Shown here piece by piece: positions 1 to 11,725 of a stretch of DNA of 64,000 nucleotides. The stretch lies in assembly GCA_026119935.1 (NCBI GenBank), contig JALRMH010000011.1, positions 186,001-250,000 of the forward strand. Reading direction: 5' to 3'. The notes under the pieces are model-generated. The model worked only from the letters and a program-made list of their open reading frames with translations. It did not search any database and was not told the origin of the DNA. Origin of the DNA: Endothia cerciana. Taxonomy: Eukaryota > Ascomycota > Sordariomycetes > Diaporthales > Cryphonectriaceae. Position numbers and translations under genes: made by a program. The first letter of the stretch is position 1. The number at the start of each line of letters is the position of its first letter.

Positions 1-2763
1 GATAGCATTGGCACTACCATTGCGTATCGCATCATTGTCTGAGTAGTCATGCCCAGATCCCAAGCAGAGGATATCATCTGCGAGTTGGCACCCCGACCAC
101 AGCTCTGGCAGTGATGCTGGGGAGCTCATTGCGATCGCGCTGTCGACTCTCTCAACCTCCCAACCCTGTCTCGTATCCACGATCGTGCTCGCGCTCTTCT
201 GTTTCTGTAGTTCTGCCGCGCGCGGGACCAGAGCGATGGTCCCGGGGGCTGCGGGTTCTGTGATCCCCGCCTCTTGAAAAAGAGGATTTTGTGCTGTGTG
301 GTTTGATGATGAAAAGAAATTCCGAACTCCGTTCCCAATACTTCTTGACGCGTCGTCCTGTGAACCCGTAATCTTCTGGTTGTCAGCCTCGGGTGGGGGG
401 GCCACAGGTGTTTGTATTTCCTCGACACCCATCTCACCCGGCTGTTCTGTCGGTAGTTCCGCGGCTTCCACGTCTTGTGCGACTTCATCTAGCGGGCTCT
501 CGCCCTCTCGAGTCAATACGCCCGGATCCTCCTGCGTCGACGTTCCAGATTCATCTTCCGCCCCTTTGAGCACGAGGGCTGCTTGATCCCCCGCCTCGCC
601 ATTTAAGGGGTGAGGCTCGTCTTGGGCGCGTGACGCGAATACCTGATTGTGGTTGGTGGGAATCGTCGCCTCAGGAGCAAAGTCAAAGCCCGATGGGGAC
701 CTCTTCCTCTCGAAGCTCTGTCCCCTTGGAGGCGCCCAGAAAGCACCCTGATGAGCCCATCGAGACTCGCGGTAATCGAAGTTGCTCGGCAGAGGGCTTG
801 GCGGAGAACGACCTCTCGTTGGATAGAAGTACGGCTCATTCGGAAATATGTCGGGCGCCTCGACGTGAGACTGGCTGAAACTGCCCCTATAGTTCCAATC
901 TGACGGGACGTGCACGGTCCTGATCACTGGGCCATCGCCTACGTCATGCTCGCTGACGAGGAAATCCTGCACCGAAAAGCCATCATCGACAGATACCGAC
1001 GGTTGAAGCCCACGGGAGGTGTCCAAGTCTGCTTCATGACGGGCAGGGAAGAGCCGCAGCAATTCGGTCGCGGACAGCCGATGTTGTGGGTTCTCGGCCA
1101 GACAGAGTCTCACGACGGCCTTGTACCAGTTTGGAAGTTCCACCTCCTCGCTCAGTATCAGTGGACGCCCCTGGGCCTCAGGCTCGTCCTCCTGCTCCGC
1201 CAAGGCCCACAATACCATGCCAAGCTGATAGAGATCTGATTTGACTCCGATGTACATGGAGATGCGTTGGTTGCTTTCGATCAGGGGAGTCGCCTCAGGT
1301 GGTTCCCAGCCAACGGGACATCCCCGCCGGTTAATGTCTATAATTTTGGCGTTGTCGTTATGGTCGACGACAATATTCGAAAGTGTGAAATCGCCCTGAA
1401 CAAAGCCGGCCTCATGGATCTCAGATAGCCCCTCCACGATCTGCCGCGCCCATTTCTCTCGACGGGTCCACGGAAGACCATGATTGTGGTCGTAAATGAC
1501 ATCGATCAAGGCGCCTTGTTCCGCGTAGCTGATGAGAAGACCTTTGACGTGCTCTCCGTGATCGTCCACTATGACCCCGTAGAAGTGAATGACGTTTCGG
1601 GAACTGCACAGCTGGCTGAGAGCGTTGATCTCGTAAAGAAACTCATCGACTGTGTCAGGCCCAGGAATCTCCTTCTTGATCAGCGTCTCGCCGTTGACCC
1701 TGACTTTATACACAAAGCCAGACATGTGTGCCTCGAAGCTGATGTCGCTCTCCCTGACTCTTCTGCACCTCAGATGCTGGACCATACGGGCCGTAGGATA
1801 GGGAATGATTTCCTGGCATATGAGCATTAGCCTCGCTTCTGTAACGTAAGGGGGGCCTAAACAAACATTGACGTCTTCAACTACGTGCACGTGCAGTCTC
1901 CCGTCTGTAGTCTGAAGCTTGAGGTTTGTGACGGTCTCATAGAATTGGATGTCGACGAGACTCTCCCGGATCGCCTCGTAAATCTTGGCGCTCTTGTCCC
2001 GTTGGAATTTGGTGTGAAGCAGGTCCATCTCCAGAGAGTTGTCGGGAGCGCCGCGATAGTCCAGTGAGATGGTCACCCTCCGCCAGTGTGATTCCTTCTC
2101 ACGATACGTGACAAAGAACTTCTCTCTCTTCGATTTGTCCCTGAAATGCATCGAGAGATTGAGGATCCATATTCTCTCAAGCTCGTCGTGGATCATGTTG
2201 TCGTACTGGGAGGTTGTCATAGATGCCGCATCATCGAAGGCCCCTGCCTCGGGCTGTTGTGGCAGCTCGTCTACCGCCCCCTCACGCACGGTGAACTCGC
2301 CTATACTGTCGAAGAGCTTTTCCTCATACACACTTCCCGCGGTGGAAGGTGCGGACACCGTGGCGCCAAACAGACTGTTCCTGACAAAATCGGGAGCGCT
2401 GGTCCGCGGGTTTGAGGAGACACCAGCAGAGTTTGGCGCGGTGTGAAGCCGCCTGTCAACGGAAACAGCCCGTCTCTCAGCTGGCGTTGGTTCAACGGGC
2501 TCGAGATTGTTGCGAACCTCAGCCTGCTGCCTCTTGAAAGTCTGTGTCCTGGGCAGGCCAGGCACTACCTTCCGTGAGACCCTGCGGATGAGCCCTGGCC
2601 GTTGGCCATCCTCACTTTGCTGGGCCTCCTGCCCAAGGGGGCCCATCTCGCCCGACGCTGCTCCGTTCCCCTGTCCGAACCATCTTCGCCATAGACTCTG
2701 CTGGGTGGCCCGGGAGTCAGCAGCTGCAACTGAGTGAAGCTGCCCAGATCTTGCTTGAGCCAT
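1..2763 (-). CDS. divergent protein kinase, 3' end cut by the window edge
   Basis: One uninterrupted frame of 921 codons runs from ATG 2763 off the left edge; the first in-frame stop upstream of the ATG is at 2794-2796. Residues about 55-75 carry the RVSRKVVPGLPR-type motif seen at the N-terminus of many fungal signalling proteins. A middle region (about 140-310) is followed by a kinase-like domain (about 335-640) with a candidate ATP-binding Lys at 363/364. The catalytic loop reads QGDFTLSN (Asp458) in place of HRD, and DIN (Asp476) replaces DFG. A PPEATP/SDLYQLGM block stands in for the APE and helix F region. The rest is a long disordered, acidic and Ser/Pro-rich tail. Key Lys and Asp positions remain, so activity is possible but not shown. 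Family assignment is from motifs; the substrate is unknown. Confidence 0.8.
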   Translation of the reverse strand, partial: MAQARSGQLHSVAAADSRATQQSLWRRWFGQGNGAASGEMGPLGQEAQQSEDGQRPGLIRRVSRKVVPGLPRTQTFKRQQAEVRNNLEPVEPTPAERRAVSVDRRLHTAPNSAGVSSNPRTSAPDFVRNSLFGATVSAPSTAGSVYEEKLFDSIGEFTVREGAVDELPQQPEAGAFDDAASMTTSQYDNMIHDELERIWILNLSMHFRDKSKREKFFVTYREKESHWRRVTISLDYRGAPDNSLEMDLLHTKFQRDKSAKIYEAIRESLVDIQFYETVTNLKLQTTDGRLHVHVVEDVNVCLGPPYVTEARLMLICQEIIPYPTARMVQHLRCRRVRESDISFEAHMSGFVYKVRVNGETLIKKEIPGPDTVDEFLYEINALSQLCSSRNVIHFYGVIVDDHGEHVKGLLISYAEQGALIDVIYDHNHGLPWTRREKWARQIVEGLSEIHEAGFVQGDFTLSNIVVDHNDNAKIIDINRRGCPVGWEPPEATPLIESNQRISMYIGVKSDLYQLGMVLWALAEQEDEPEAQGRPLILSEEVELPNWYKAVVRLCLAENPQHRLSATELLRLFPARHEADLDTSRGLQPSVSVDDGFSVQDFLVSEHDVGDGPVIRTVHVPSDWNYRGSFSQSHVEAPDIFPNEPYFYPTRGRSPPSPLPSNFDYRESRWAHQGAFWAPPRGQSFERKRSPSGFDFAPEATIPTNHNQVFASRAQDEPHPLNGEAGDQAALVLKGAEDESGTSTQEDPGVLTREGESPLDEVAQDVEAAELPTEQPGEMGVEEIQTPVAPPPEADNQKITGSQDDASRSIGNGVRNFFSSSNHTAQNPLFQEAGITEPAAPGTIALVPRAAELQKQKSASTIVDTRQGWEVERVDSAIAMSSPASLPELWSGCQLADDILCLGSGHDYSDNDAIRNGSANAI

Positions 2764-4077
2764 GGGGTCTGTAGTGCTTGAGGACAGCGGGGATCAGGAA
2801 GCACTGCAGCGAGGGTCCGGTGACGATCGGGGAAGAGAACAGATGAAGCTCGGGGGGCTGGGGCGGATTACTCCTCATGAGCCCTCAAGCTGGCGGGTTG
2901 ACACCTGTGGCGCCGAGAGGGCCGGCCAGGCGGTCGCCGGCCAGGTAGATGCGACGATCAGAGGGCGTAGAGGATGCCTCAAACACCACGGGGGGGCTCT
3001 CCCCACTCGCTCGGCCCGTTCAGTCGACCTGCGGCGCCAATACTGCCTCCTATTCGCCCAACCGCGAGACTTGAAGATAAGACCACGGCGAGGTGCGAGG
3101 AGGCAGATGCGGTAGAGACCAACTGCATTGAGAGGGCATGCGAGAGAGTTTCCGATGCAGGATGCTTCCGTTGTGAAAAGTTTATATTGTCATCTCCGAA
3201 GGGTTCCGGACACCCAAGACGGCGGTGAACCAGCTCAGATGTGAGAGGGCAGGGCGGTGCCCGGGGCGGGTGGAACAACAAGAGCAGGGCAGCCGTATAT
3301 CTGAAGGCTTTGAGTGGACGGTGGTGAGGACTCTGGCGTCACCTGCAAAGTGATCGACCCATAGAGATCGACCGTCGAGGAGGCGTCTCGTCACACGCTG
3401 GTAATGTTCCGAGGGACAACGGCTATCGGGCTGCCGTCATAGGGGACGTGAGGCCGGATGAAATTGGGGGCTGGCAGTCGAGCACGAGTTCTTCAGTGCC
3501 GTCTGACGAGGGCAGCTAGGCACAACGCGGCGGAACGCCCAGCCAGATGTGGGGGGAATTAGGCGAGGAGAGGAGAGGGGAGGAGAGAGGAGGGGTGAAG
3601 ACAGATGGAGAATTAGATTCAGCACGGACGAGCCACCGGTGGGAGAAGAAGTGTTCGGTTCCTGGGAGACGAGGTGAGAGAGATTGCTGTGCTACTCTGG
3701 CGGTCAGGGCCGTGTATGTATGAAATTCTGGCGGAGCGGTGCTGGTTCTGATGGGTGAGAGAGGTGCCACCCCCATGTTCAACGATTGACTGCCAAATCC
3801 TTGACCCCTGCAGGTGTCACGATCCCAGGCATGGCAGAGATGGCCGGGGGAGGCTGGCACTAAGTGACCCAAGCTGCAGGTGCGATGAGGCCAGTGGGTG
3901 AACGGTCGAACCTCCAGCGGGCTAGCAGGGGTGGAGGTGGAGGGGCAGCAACGTGGTGCAGCGACACTGGGGACCCATGGGGGCCCATCCATCGCGAAGC
4001 CTCGACAGCCTCGGATCGTATCTTTTTTGGCACCTCCATTGTCTTGGCCCTCACCCTCACTCCCTCACGCACTCACA

Positions 4078-4204
4078 CTCTCTCCCTCTCTCTCCCTCTC
4101 CCTCCCCCTCTCCCCCTCTCTCCCCCCCTCCGTCCCTCCGTCCCTCCCCCTCCCTCCCCCTCCCTCTCCCTCCCCTCTCCCTCCCTCCCTCTCTCTGTGT
4201 CTCT
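4078..4204 (+). repeat. C/T low-complexity tract
   Basis: About 125 bp of nearly pure pyrimidine on the + strand, built from interrupted CTCTC, CCCTC and CCGTCCCT units. Its complement reads as Arg/Glu/Gly-rich open frames, which should not be taken as genes. Confidence 0.85.
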
Positions 4205-4687
4205 GTGCCCAAGCACGGCCTCCTCGCACGACAGCCAGTGATGCCTGACCTCGATCGACCCTCCCGTCTCGGGGATCGTACCGAGGGAGGTATAGTCGTG
4301 GGTATGAAGGCTGCATGTCTGTCCCTGGCCCTCGAGTGATACCAGCAGGCGAGCAGAGCGAGCAACGGCCATCGCGCGTCCGGGATGGCCCGGCTTGTCT
4401 CTGCACACCTCCACAGTCTAGTCCTCTCTTCCCCTTCCAGCCCGGCATCGACAGCAGCCTACGGATTACCAGCGTCGACACGCGACTATGATATGCCACT
4501 GTAACAGCTGTCACTGGCTGACTCGTATCTTTGGGGGGGGGGAGGGGGGGAGCTGCTGTACAAGCCACGAATGCTTCAAGGTTCCTGGCGTCGCCAGCAT
4601 CAGTCCCGGACAAGTAGACAGGAGCCATATGCGAGATGCTTCGGAGATCCGCGAGTGGGCACACTCGCCCTTGATGCGCTGGCACAA

Positions 4688-4730
4688 GAAAAAAAAAAAA
4701 AAAAAAAAGGAAAAAAGGAAAAAAACATTT
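4688..4730 (+). repeat. poly-A tract with short interruptions
   Basis: A run of about 21 A is followed by A-rich sequence with GG interruptions up to about 4730. No coding sequence or target-site duplication was recognised beside it. Confidence 0.8.
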
Positions 4731-5187
4731 ACCGCCGTGGCGTCTCCCCGTCGGGCTGGCCCTGTGTATCGACAAAAGACCATCATGCCGCAGGGACCCG
4801 TGAATCTGCAAGGGGACAGCTTCCTATGGAATACGCCTTAGGGCAGCCTATCGAGTAATGCAATGCATCTTGTGATGCCCGCACCCTGATGAGATATTCC
4901 ACGCGTCTTCAGTCATTTTTCACCTTGGTATCCAGTTAATACTGGGCCTATCCTTCAGCCTCACCACACTTCCCCAGGCTTCACCGCCCTCTCGGCTGGT
5001 CACAAGGCCAAGAGCTCGATGTCTCACCATGTCCAACATCACAACGTCTGACAAGAATAAGGCACCAAGAGCCCGGTGCCAGGGACTCGTTGAGGCACGA
5101 CTTCTAACGACATTCTCCTGTTCGGTGCCCCCAAAGAGACCCCTAGACGACCGAAGCGTACGGCCGACGTCAGGAATCCCCAGTGTT

Positions 5188-5221
5188 CTTTTTTTTTTTT
5201 TTTTTTTTTTTGCTTTTTTTT
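5188..5221 (+). repeat. poly-T tract
   Basis: About 24 T, then GC, then a further T run. It lies roughly 0.5 kb from the poly-A run on the same strand and so is in opposite orientation to it. Confidence 0.8.
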
Positions 5222-6175
5222 CTCCGTACGTACCTAACTCGGGCAGGTGCTCCGTGATAGGTCAATTGCCAACTCATCAATGGCATGCAATGCGGCGATG
5301 CCAGCAGCCAATGGCGACCGCAGTATGCATGATCCCACCAAGATCTAAGGTGGAGGGACTGGAGGGGCACTGCGGGTTCGGAGACGCCTTCATCTACGAT
5401 GCACTTCGAGACTCGTTGACGGGGCGGGAAGGCCGACTTGTTCCACCTACCTCGACATGACCTGGTCGCGATGTGTTGATTCACTCGTTGCCGGTTCAAA
5501 GCGGGTGCCTATCCGGCAGCTGCGGCCGTCGCCCAGAAGGAACACGGGTGACACGGGAGCAGAGGCTGAGACAGGAGCGGGGCGCTCTCAGGACTGAAGA
5601 AAACCTTTCTCCGCGATGCATCTGTCAACGCGGGAAGTACTCCGTAAGCAGTGACGATTTGACGTCAGCCTGGAGAGTTCATGCTGGGTCTGACCCACTT
5701 GCTCACATGCCTCACGGTGGACAAGGCTCATCTGGGGAAACCGAATCTCGGCAATCTCTCCGCTCGACGCAATTGGCAGTCTGCGTGCGCACCTCGTCGC
5801 GACAGGCATCATCACATCGAGGCCGAATCGACATTGACAGCCCTGTCCACTGTCCTGCTGAGGCGCCCCCCGGCTGTGCTGGGAAATATTCCGGGCATGC
5901 AAGTCATCCCAGGACTTGGGCCCGAGATCGCAGCGAACGACCAATGGCTCGACAGCCCTGCCAAAGGTTGCCGCACGCTGACAGACTCACGACGACACCC
6001 TCAGCCTTTGGGCATCAATGCAAAAGGCCGTCATCCTACCCGGCAGTGCGATGAGGCTGACAAACAAGCATTGGCTCGTAGTCAACCAGGAGACCAACTG
6101 GCCCCTTCCCAAACACCTTCCGACATTCCGTGCAATCTCGGGCCATATGCAATGCGACAACGCTCCTGGGCACCA

Positions 6176-6198
6176 CCCCCCCCCCCCCCAAAAAAAAA
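6176..6198 (+). repeat. C14-A9 homopolymer junction
   Basis: A run of 14 C is followed directly by 9 A. Similar C-run/A-run junctions occur near 42387 and 55746. Confidence 0.8.
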
Positions 6199-7513
6199 TT
6201 ACGAGGTCGTCATCCCCTCCGTCAGGAAGAAGTCGATGCCGTTTACCAGTCCTGGAGCCCTATTGACAGGCATTCCCATGCCTCTGAAACGGCGGTTGGG
6301 CACGGCAACGCTAAATAGGCACGTCCCGCGATCGACTTCTACCCGCCCAAGGATGGCCTGCTATCGATACTCGCTCCAAAGAGGGCCGGCCCTCGCTCTT
6401 CTCTGAACGGCTAATCTTGCCATCTTTCACGGGTCACGATGGCACGGCGCCTGTGAGACTTGCCTGTGGGAGACAGGAGACAGCGCCCACAAAGGGATCT
6501 AGACTAGTTGACCAGGCTATCTCATGCTGTGATCCCCCCCAGAACCCCCCGTGCCCCCCGTGAGCAGCCCACCATCAGGCCATGCGAGCACGCATGTGGG
6601 CTTCCGTTGCGCAGCGCGCTGCAGTAGGTACAGCCTAAAGCTCCAGCCTCCTGCCGCCCCCTTGGAAACACTGGCTGGCTCGCCGACATCATGGGGGAGG
6701 ACACGTCGCATGGAATTGGGCACCCCTACTCTAGCGCACCGCGTACCTACCTAATCAACTTAGGTACCGGGATATGCAGTGAGATTTAGGAGGACTCCAT
6801 GGCACGGACGGCGTGGCCTCCATGCATTAGCAGTCCGACCACACACTGCGGAAGCCGTGCGACCCGATTGCTGCGAACCCAATGGAGGGGTCCCGGCATA
6901 TTGCTCGTCTATTCATATTAAGTACCTGGACTGCGTCTCGGGCGAGGCGCGACACTGGGGGCCAGTTTGGGCCAGTCGCTTTGGGGCGTCCCATGCAGCC
7001 CCCGACCGTTCTGGGCAAGGGGGGGGAAGCGGCGGGCTTGGCACAGGTGTTTTTACCAACATGCATACGACCCTCGGAGGCACCCCATGAGAGGGGGAGA
7101 GGACTGATTGACGATTCCTCGTTATTTTTGGTATCTCGTCTAACCAGATATCTGCAGGGTATTGGAGTTGCCCACTTTTGTGCCTTCGATCGCACAGGGC
7201 TTCCAGTCCTTGCTTAACTGGGGCCCCGGCTAAGCCGACAAGCATCTGCCCGTGACAATGTACAGCAATATCTAGAACGTGTGTAGAGGTGAGTTGTTCC
7301 CGTTTCATCCAACAATGCCCGCCTGCCTGTCAGCTGCCAACCTAGCACCAAAAATGTGCGGACGCCCGCCCGCCCGCCAGCCAAAATGAGAATGCTCCGC
7401 GATATGAGTCTATTCGAAATTGCATGGGTGGGTGAAGGTGCCAAAACCAGCTAAGCTGGGCGGTGGGATGCGTGGCTGTCTGATACGTAGCCACCGGCAG
7501 AGACCAGGCCTGT

Positions 7514-10500
7514 CTAGTTGCCGTCATCGCTCTTTTCACTACTGCTGTCCTTGTCCTCGGGTTCCTTCTTGCTATCAGGACCCTTGTATTGGGATGCCTT
7601 GTCTGTGTTGGCCTTTTCGTGGTCTAGGCTGGGGAAGATCAGGTCGAAGATCTCGCCATACCAGCTTGCTGGCCTGCCTTCAATCCCCTCCTTGATGTTC
7701 TGTGACGTAGTCAGTACTTGCTGTTGTTCGTGGCCATTCGAGTGCTGTTGTGACGTACCTCAGGAAGCTCCAGCCAGTCAGACATATTGTCCTCAGGGAA
7801 GATGACCGTCTTGCAACCGGCGCGGCGCGCGGCTACCGTTTTCTCTCTCAGCCCTCCTATCCTTAGGACCTTGCCGGTAAGCGTCAACTCGCCGGTCATG
7901 GCGACCGTAGGATCGACCGGGGTATCAAAAGCAAGTGACAACAGTGATGTCGCCATTGTGACACCCGCCGAGGGTCCATCCTTCTGTACCGCGCCTTCTG
8001 GCACATGCACATGGATCTTCGCGTGGTCGAAGAAGCGGTTGTCCGGGAATTTGTTCGCCAACAAACTCTTTGCAAACGAGTAGGCGAGGGTCGATGACTC
8101 CTTCATCACCGTCTTCAGGTTACCCGTGATCTCTAGTCGCCCTGTGCTGCTGGGCTTCAGCGCGGACTGCAGGATCGACTCGACGTACATAGCCGCGCCC
8201 CCCATCTGCGTCCAGGCCAGGCCCATTGTCACACCAGGCGGGGTGACGTCGTAGAGCCGGTCGGAGGTGAAGATCGGCGGACCGACGTAGTCCTTGAGAT
8301 TGCCCTTGTCGATCTCAACGTGGACGGTATCCGGGACCTTGAGTGCCACTCGGGGCTTCTCGGTCGTCTCTTGCTCGGAGGCTGTGGCTGTTGCGGGCTC
8401 CTTAGGCTCGGACTCCTTCTCCTTTTCTGACTCTTCTAGAGCCGCCTTGCCCTCATCCGTGAGGGCCTTCTCTTCTGCCAGAACATCCTCGCCAAGCTCC
8501 TGAACGATCTTCAGGGCCGACTTTCTGTACACTTTTTCGATCTGCTTTTTTAGGTTCCGAACACCCGACTCCCGGCAGTAGGATTTGATGAGCTCCTCAA
8601 TGGCCTCGTCGGACAGCTTGACATCCGCATCCTTGAGACCGGCCAGCTCCTTCGCAGCAGGTGACAGATACTTCTCCGCGATAGCCATCTTCTCATCCGA
8701 GACATAGCCTGAGAGCCTGATCACCTCCATTCTGTCCAGCAGCGGTCGTGGGATGGTGTCTGTCATATTTGCTGTACAGACAAACAACACCTTGGAAAGA
8801 TCAACTGGTACGTCCATGTAGTGATCTAGGAATGAGTTGTTCTGTTCGGGGTCCAGCAGCTCAAGTAGGGCTGATGATGGGTCTCCTTGGTATCCACGTC
8901 CAATCTTGTCGATCTCATCGATCAGAATCAGCGGGTTCTCGGTCTGGCATTTCTTGAGAGCTTGGATGACACGACCTGGCAGAGCGCCGACGTATGTCCG
9001 CCGATGTCCCTTGATCTCAGCCACATCTGTAAGACCACCAACACTGAACCTGTAGTACTGGCGATTCAATGCGCGGGCGATGGACTTGCCGATACTCGTC
9101 TTGCCCACGCCCGGTGGACCAACGAAGCACAAAATCTTGCCCTCCACTGTCCCACGTAGCTTGCCAACTGCGATGAATTCGAGTATACGATCCTTGACGT
9201 CCTTGAGGCCGTAGTGATCTTCGTCTAGAACCTTCATCGCGTTTTGTATGCCAAAGTTCTCTGCGCTCCTCTGGCCCCACGGTATTTGTGTGAGCCAATC
9301 CAAATAATTCCTCGTAACATTGAACTCGGATGCTGCCGGTTCAAGGTGCGCCAGCTTATTGACTTCGTCATCGAATACCTTGCGCACAGCCTCGGGCATC
9401 GCCAGCTTGTCGGCCTTTTCCTTGAATTTCTCTACCAGCTTGTCCTTGCCGTCGGACTCGATTCCGAGCTCCCGACGGATGCCCTTCATCTGTTCCATGA
9501 GCCAGTATTCCCGTTGTCTCTTGGTGATCTTGCTTTCGACATCCTTGGTGATTTTCGATTGCAGTTGAGCGTTCATAAGCTCCTTTTTCAAGACGACCAA
9601 GGCCTTTTGCATCCTCTCCTCAACATTTAAGCTGGAGAGGACCTCCTGAAGCTCTGCAGAATCGCCAGCACTGACGGCGGCAGCGAAATCTGCAAGCTTC
9701 GCAGGCTCAGCCGTGACATTGCCAGTAGACTGGCTCATGGAGAACGTGGATATCTGATCCCTGAACAGACTATTCATCTGTGCGACCTCCTTGAAGACAT
9801 TGACGATCTCGTTTGTGACAGCCCGGATGACTGGACTCTTTGGGTCATATGGCTCTTCTGTTAGGTTCTCGACGTTAACCAGGCTGACAGGATATTTTCG
9901 CAAGAATGAGGTTGGCTCATATTTCTCCTGAACCCTGTCGGACTTATTGGTGACAGCGCCTTCTTCGAAGCTTGCCACAACGTCGCCCTTCTTGTCAGAC
10001 GGCGAGTCTTCTTCTGCAGGTTTCAACGGTATTGGCTCGGGAGTTGGTGTTTCGGAGTCGGACTTCTTCGCCTCGGTCTGGCTGGGAGGAATGAGTGTCG
10101 ATAGTTTGATCCGCCGGTGGGGATAAAGGATGGCCGTCAGGCTGTTCTGCTCGCCATGCACAGGGAATGCGCTGGTAATCTGCGCAAACACACCCGTATC
10201 GTACACGTCGTCCACGTTATGTATCACATCCTCGTCCGCGTTCTCGTCTTTGAACAGGAATGCTCCGACGTATGGCTGACCTCTCTTGATCATGTCTGTG
10301 ACGGCCGCCGCGACGTTCGGGTCCTTAATCGTGATCGCCTTGTAGAATCCTGGGAACAGTGGTCGCCGCGCAATCGGGATTGCCAGCACCTGAGGGTACA
10401 CCTCTGGCACGGTTGGCTTTTGTAATGCGCGCTCTGACCTCCTCCCTCTTCGACCACCGTCTCCCGGCTCATCACTGCCAGAGCCCGAACCAGACGCACC

Positions 10501-10887
10501 AGAAGCAGCACTGCCCTTCCCATCTACCGGGTCTGGTTTCCCTTCGCCGCTGGATGAAGCATTGGCGTTCGAGGATTTCGCCTCGCTAATGTCCTTATTT
10601 TTGGCCTGCTTCTGTTTCTCTAGGTTTGCCTTGGCCTCCTCTTCTGATAAAGGCTCAATTAAGTTATCAAAGAAGCCATTCCCCTTCTTGTCGAAATGTA
10701 TCGCAGACGTCGAGAAAGCCGGGCCCGTCACCACGCGCGAGCGAGCTCGCGGCAAGGAACGTAGTCTAGTCGGCCGGCCGGGCGCATGTCGACTAGGGGA
10801 TAGTGACGAGGCAGTAGAGAATCGATTAGGGCCTCGGGCAAGTTGCCCCGGAGTAAGGGGTCTCGAGATGCGTTGCCGGAGAAGCAT
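7514..10887 (-). CDS. PIM1: mitochondrial Lon protease (ATP-dependent, matrix)
   Basis: Two exons: 10887-7759 and 7699-7514, joined across a 59 bp GT-AG intron (7700-7758), giving 1104 aa. The open frame continues upstream to 11253, but ATG 10887 starts an Arg/Ser-rich mitochondrial presequence (MLLRQRISRP...) and is preferred. The Lon substrate-binding domain spans about 165-480. The AAA+ module has Walker A GPPGVGKT (590-597) and Walker B ILIDEID (about 653-659). The protease domain has catalytic Ser973 in KDGPSAG and Lys1016 in GGLREKT. Length and order match Pim1-type Lon enzymes, which degrade misfolded matrix proteins and maintain mitochondrial DNA. The C-terminal 61 residues after the intron are Lys/Glu/Asp-rich. 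The divergent neighbour begins at 11726. Confidence 0.97.
7700..7758 (-). other. intron in the Lon gene
   Basis: Donor GTACGT follows the LELPE codons and acceptor CACAG precedes NIKEG. Reading through gives a premature stop after about 16 residues (...NNSKY), so splicing is needed for the normal C-terminus. The phase is 0. Confidence 0.9.
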
Positions 10888-11725
10888 GGTGGAGGGGGTT
10901 TCCTGGAAGCTGGCTGAGAAGCCGAACTTCTCGACGACGGGCTGGAACAAAATTTGTAAACTTGACTGATGATGAACAAGAGCCAAGAGCTTGGAGAAGA
11001 CAAAAGGTAGCGCAGGACAAAAGAAGAATAAATTGCGCCGACAACGGTGGCTGGCGATCGCTGTCCAGGCTCCGCAGCGGTGTTGATGACAAAAGCTGCA
11101 CACGATGCGAGCTCTGCAGAAAATCCTCGGCGTCATCCGTCGATGTTGGCTGCTCTCCGGCCAACATACATAGTAGTACTGCACATGGATAGCGTCACCG
11201 CCCCAAGAAAATGCCCTCGGCATTCTTGAGCTCTGTCCTGCCCGCCCCGGCACAGGCGGGATGCTCAGGGGTGAAGGGCCTGGAGCCCGCCAGCCCGCCT
11301 AAAAACCTGGGGGACCGCGCAGGAGCCGCAACCCTTGAACAGTCGACTCCTCCGTATGACTGCAGGGACCAGAGGACCCCTCACCTGAATAAACTCACCC
11401 AGCCCCTCGGACGACCTCTTACAATGAAACACCCTAACTTATTTATAACATCGTGTTTGGCCTTTTGACATTCGCGACTAGACGCTGGTTCCTATATATC
11501 AAGCTCATCGGGTCTCACTTCAAGTATTACCACAGCGAACAACGTTCTCGCACTTCCCGCTCTGAGGCGAAGCCGCGGAATTGACACATATATATACCTA
11601 CGACAACACTCTAGATCCTCTTCGAATTAGCTGTCGAGGTTCCTTTGTTACCAAACATCCTCTATCTATATAGACCCCCTCGAAAAGACCTATTGAGACT
11701 CATTTGCGGGCGCAAATCCATAATC
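10888..11725. promoter_or_regulatory. divergent promoter region, Lon / small hypothetical gene
   Basis: 838 bp separate the two start codons. A TATATATA-like stretch lies near 11587-11594, about 135 bp before the + strand ATG, and TTATTTATAA sits near 11440-11450. The Lon side has no clear TATA box. I saw no well-formed heat-shock element array, so stress control of Lon cannot be claimed from sequence. Confidence 0.45.

Larger units (their letters stand above)
2764..7513. other. 4.75 kb without a convincing gene
   Basis: It lies between the 5' end of the kinase gene and the 3' end of the Lon gene. Open frames on both strands (the longest is 193 codons on + at 5473-6054) have random-looking translations, mutually overlapping frames and no family motif. 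The region holds a C/T-rich tract (about 4078-4204), a poly-A run (about 4688-4708), a poly-T run (about 5188-5211), a C14-A9 junction (6176-6198) and several short G or C runs. It presumably includes the kinase promoter near 2764-3300. Confidence 0.6.

Noticed and set aside
4065..4811. 248-codon open frame on - across the C/T tract
   Set aside because: More than half of its translation is Arg/Glu/Gly or Phe repeats derived from the microsatellite and poly-A runs; no family motif.
5473..6054. 193-codon open frame on +
   Set aside because: Overlapped by open frames in other phases, random amino-acid composition, no motif and no splice-compatible neighbours.
10888..11253. 122-residue N-terminal extension of the Lon gene
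   Set aside because: Composition is unlike protein and the ATG at 10887 starts a typical mitochondrial presequence.
10888..11725. Heat-shock elements upstream of Lon
   Set aside because: GAA and TTC triplets occur, but not with the alternating 2-base spacing of a functional element.
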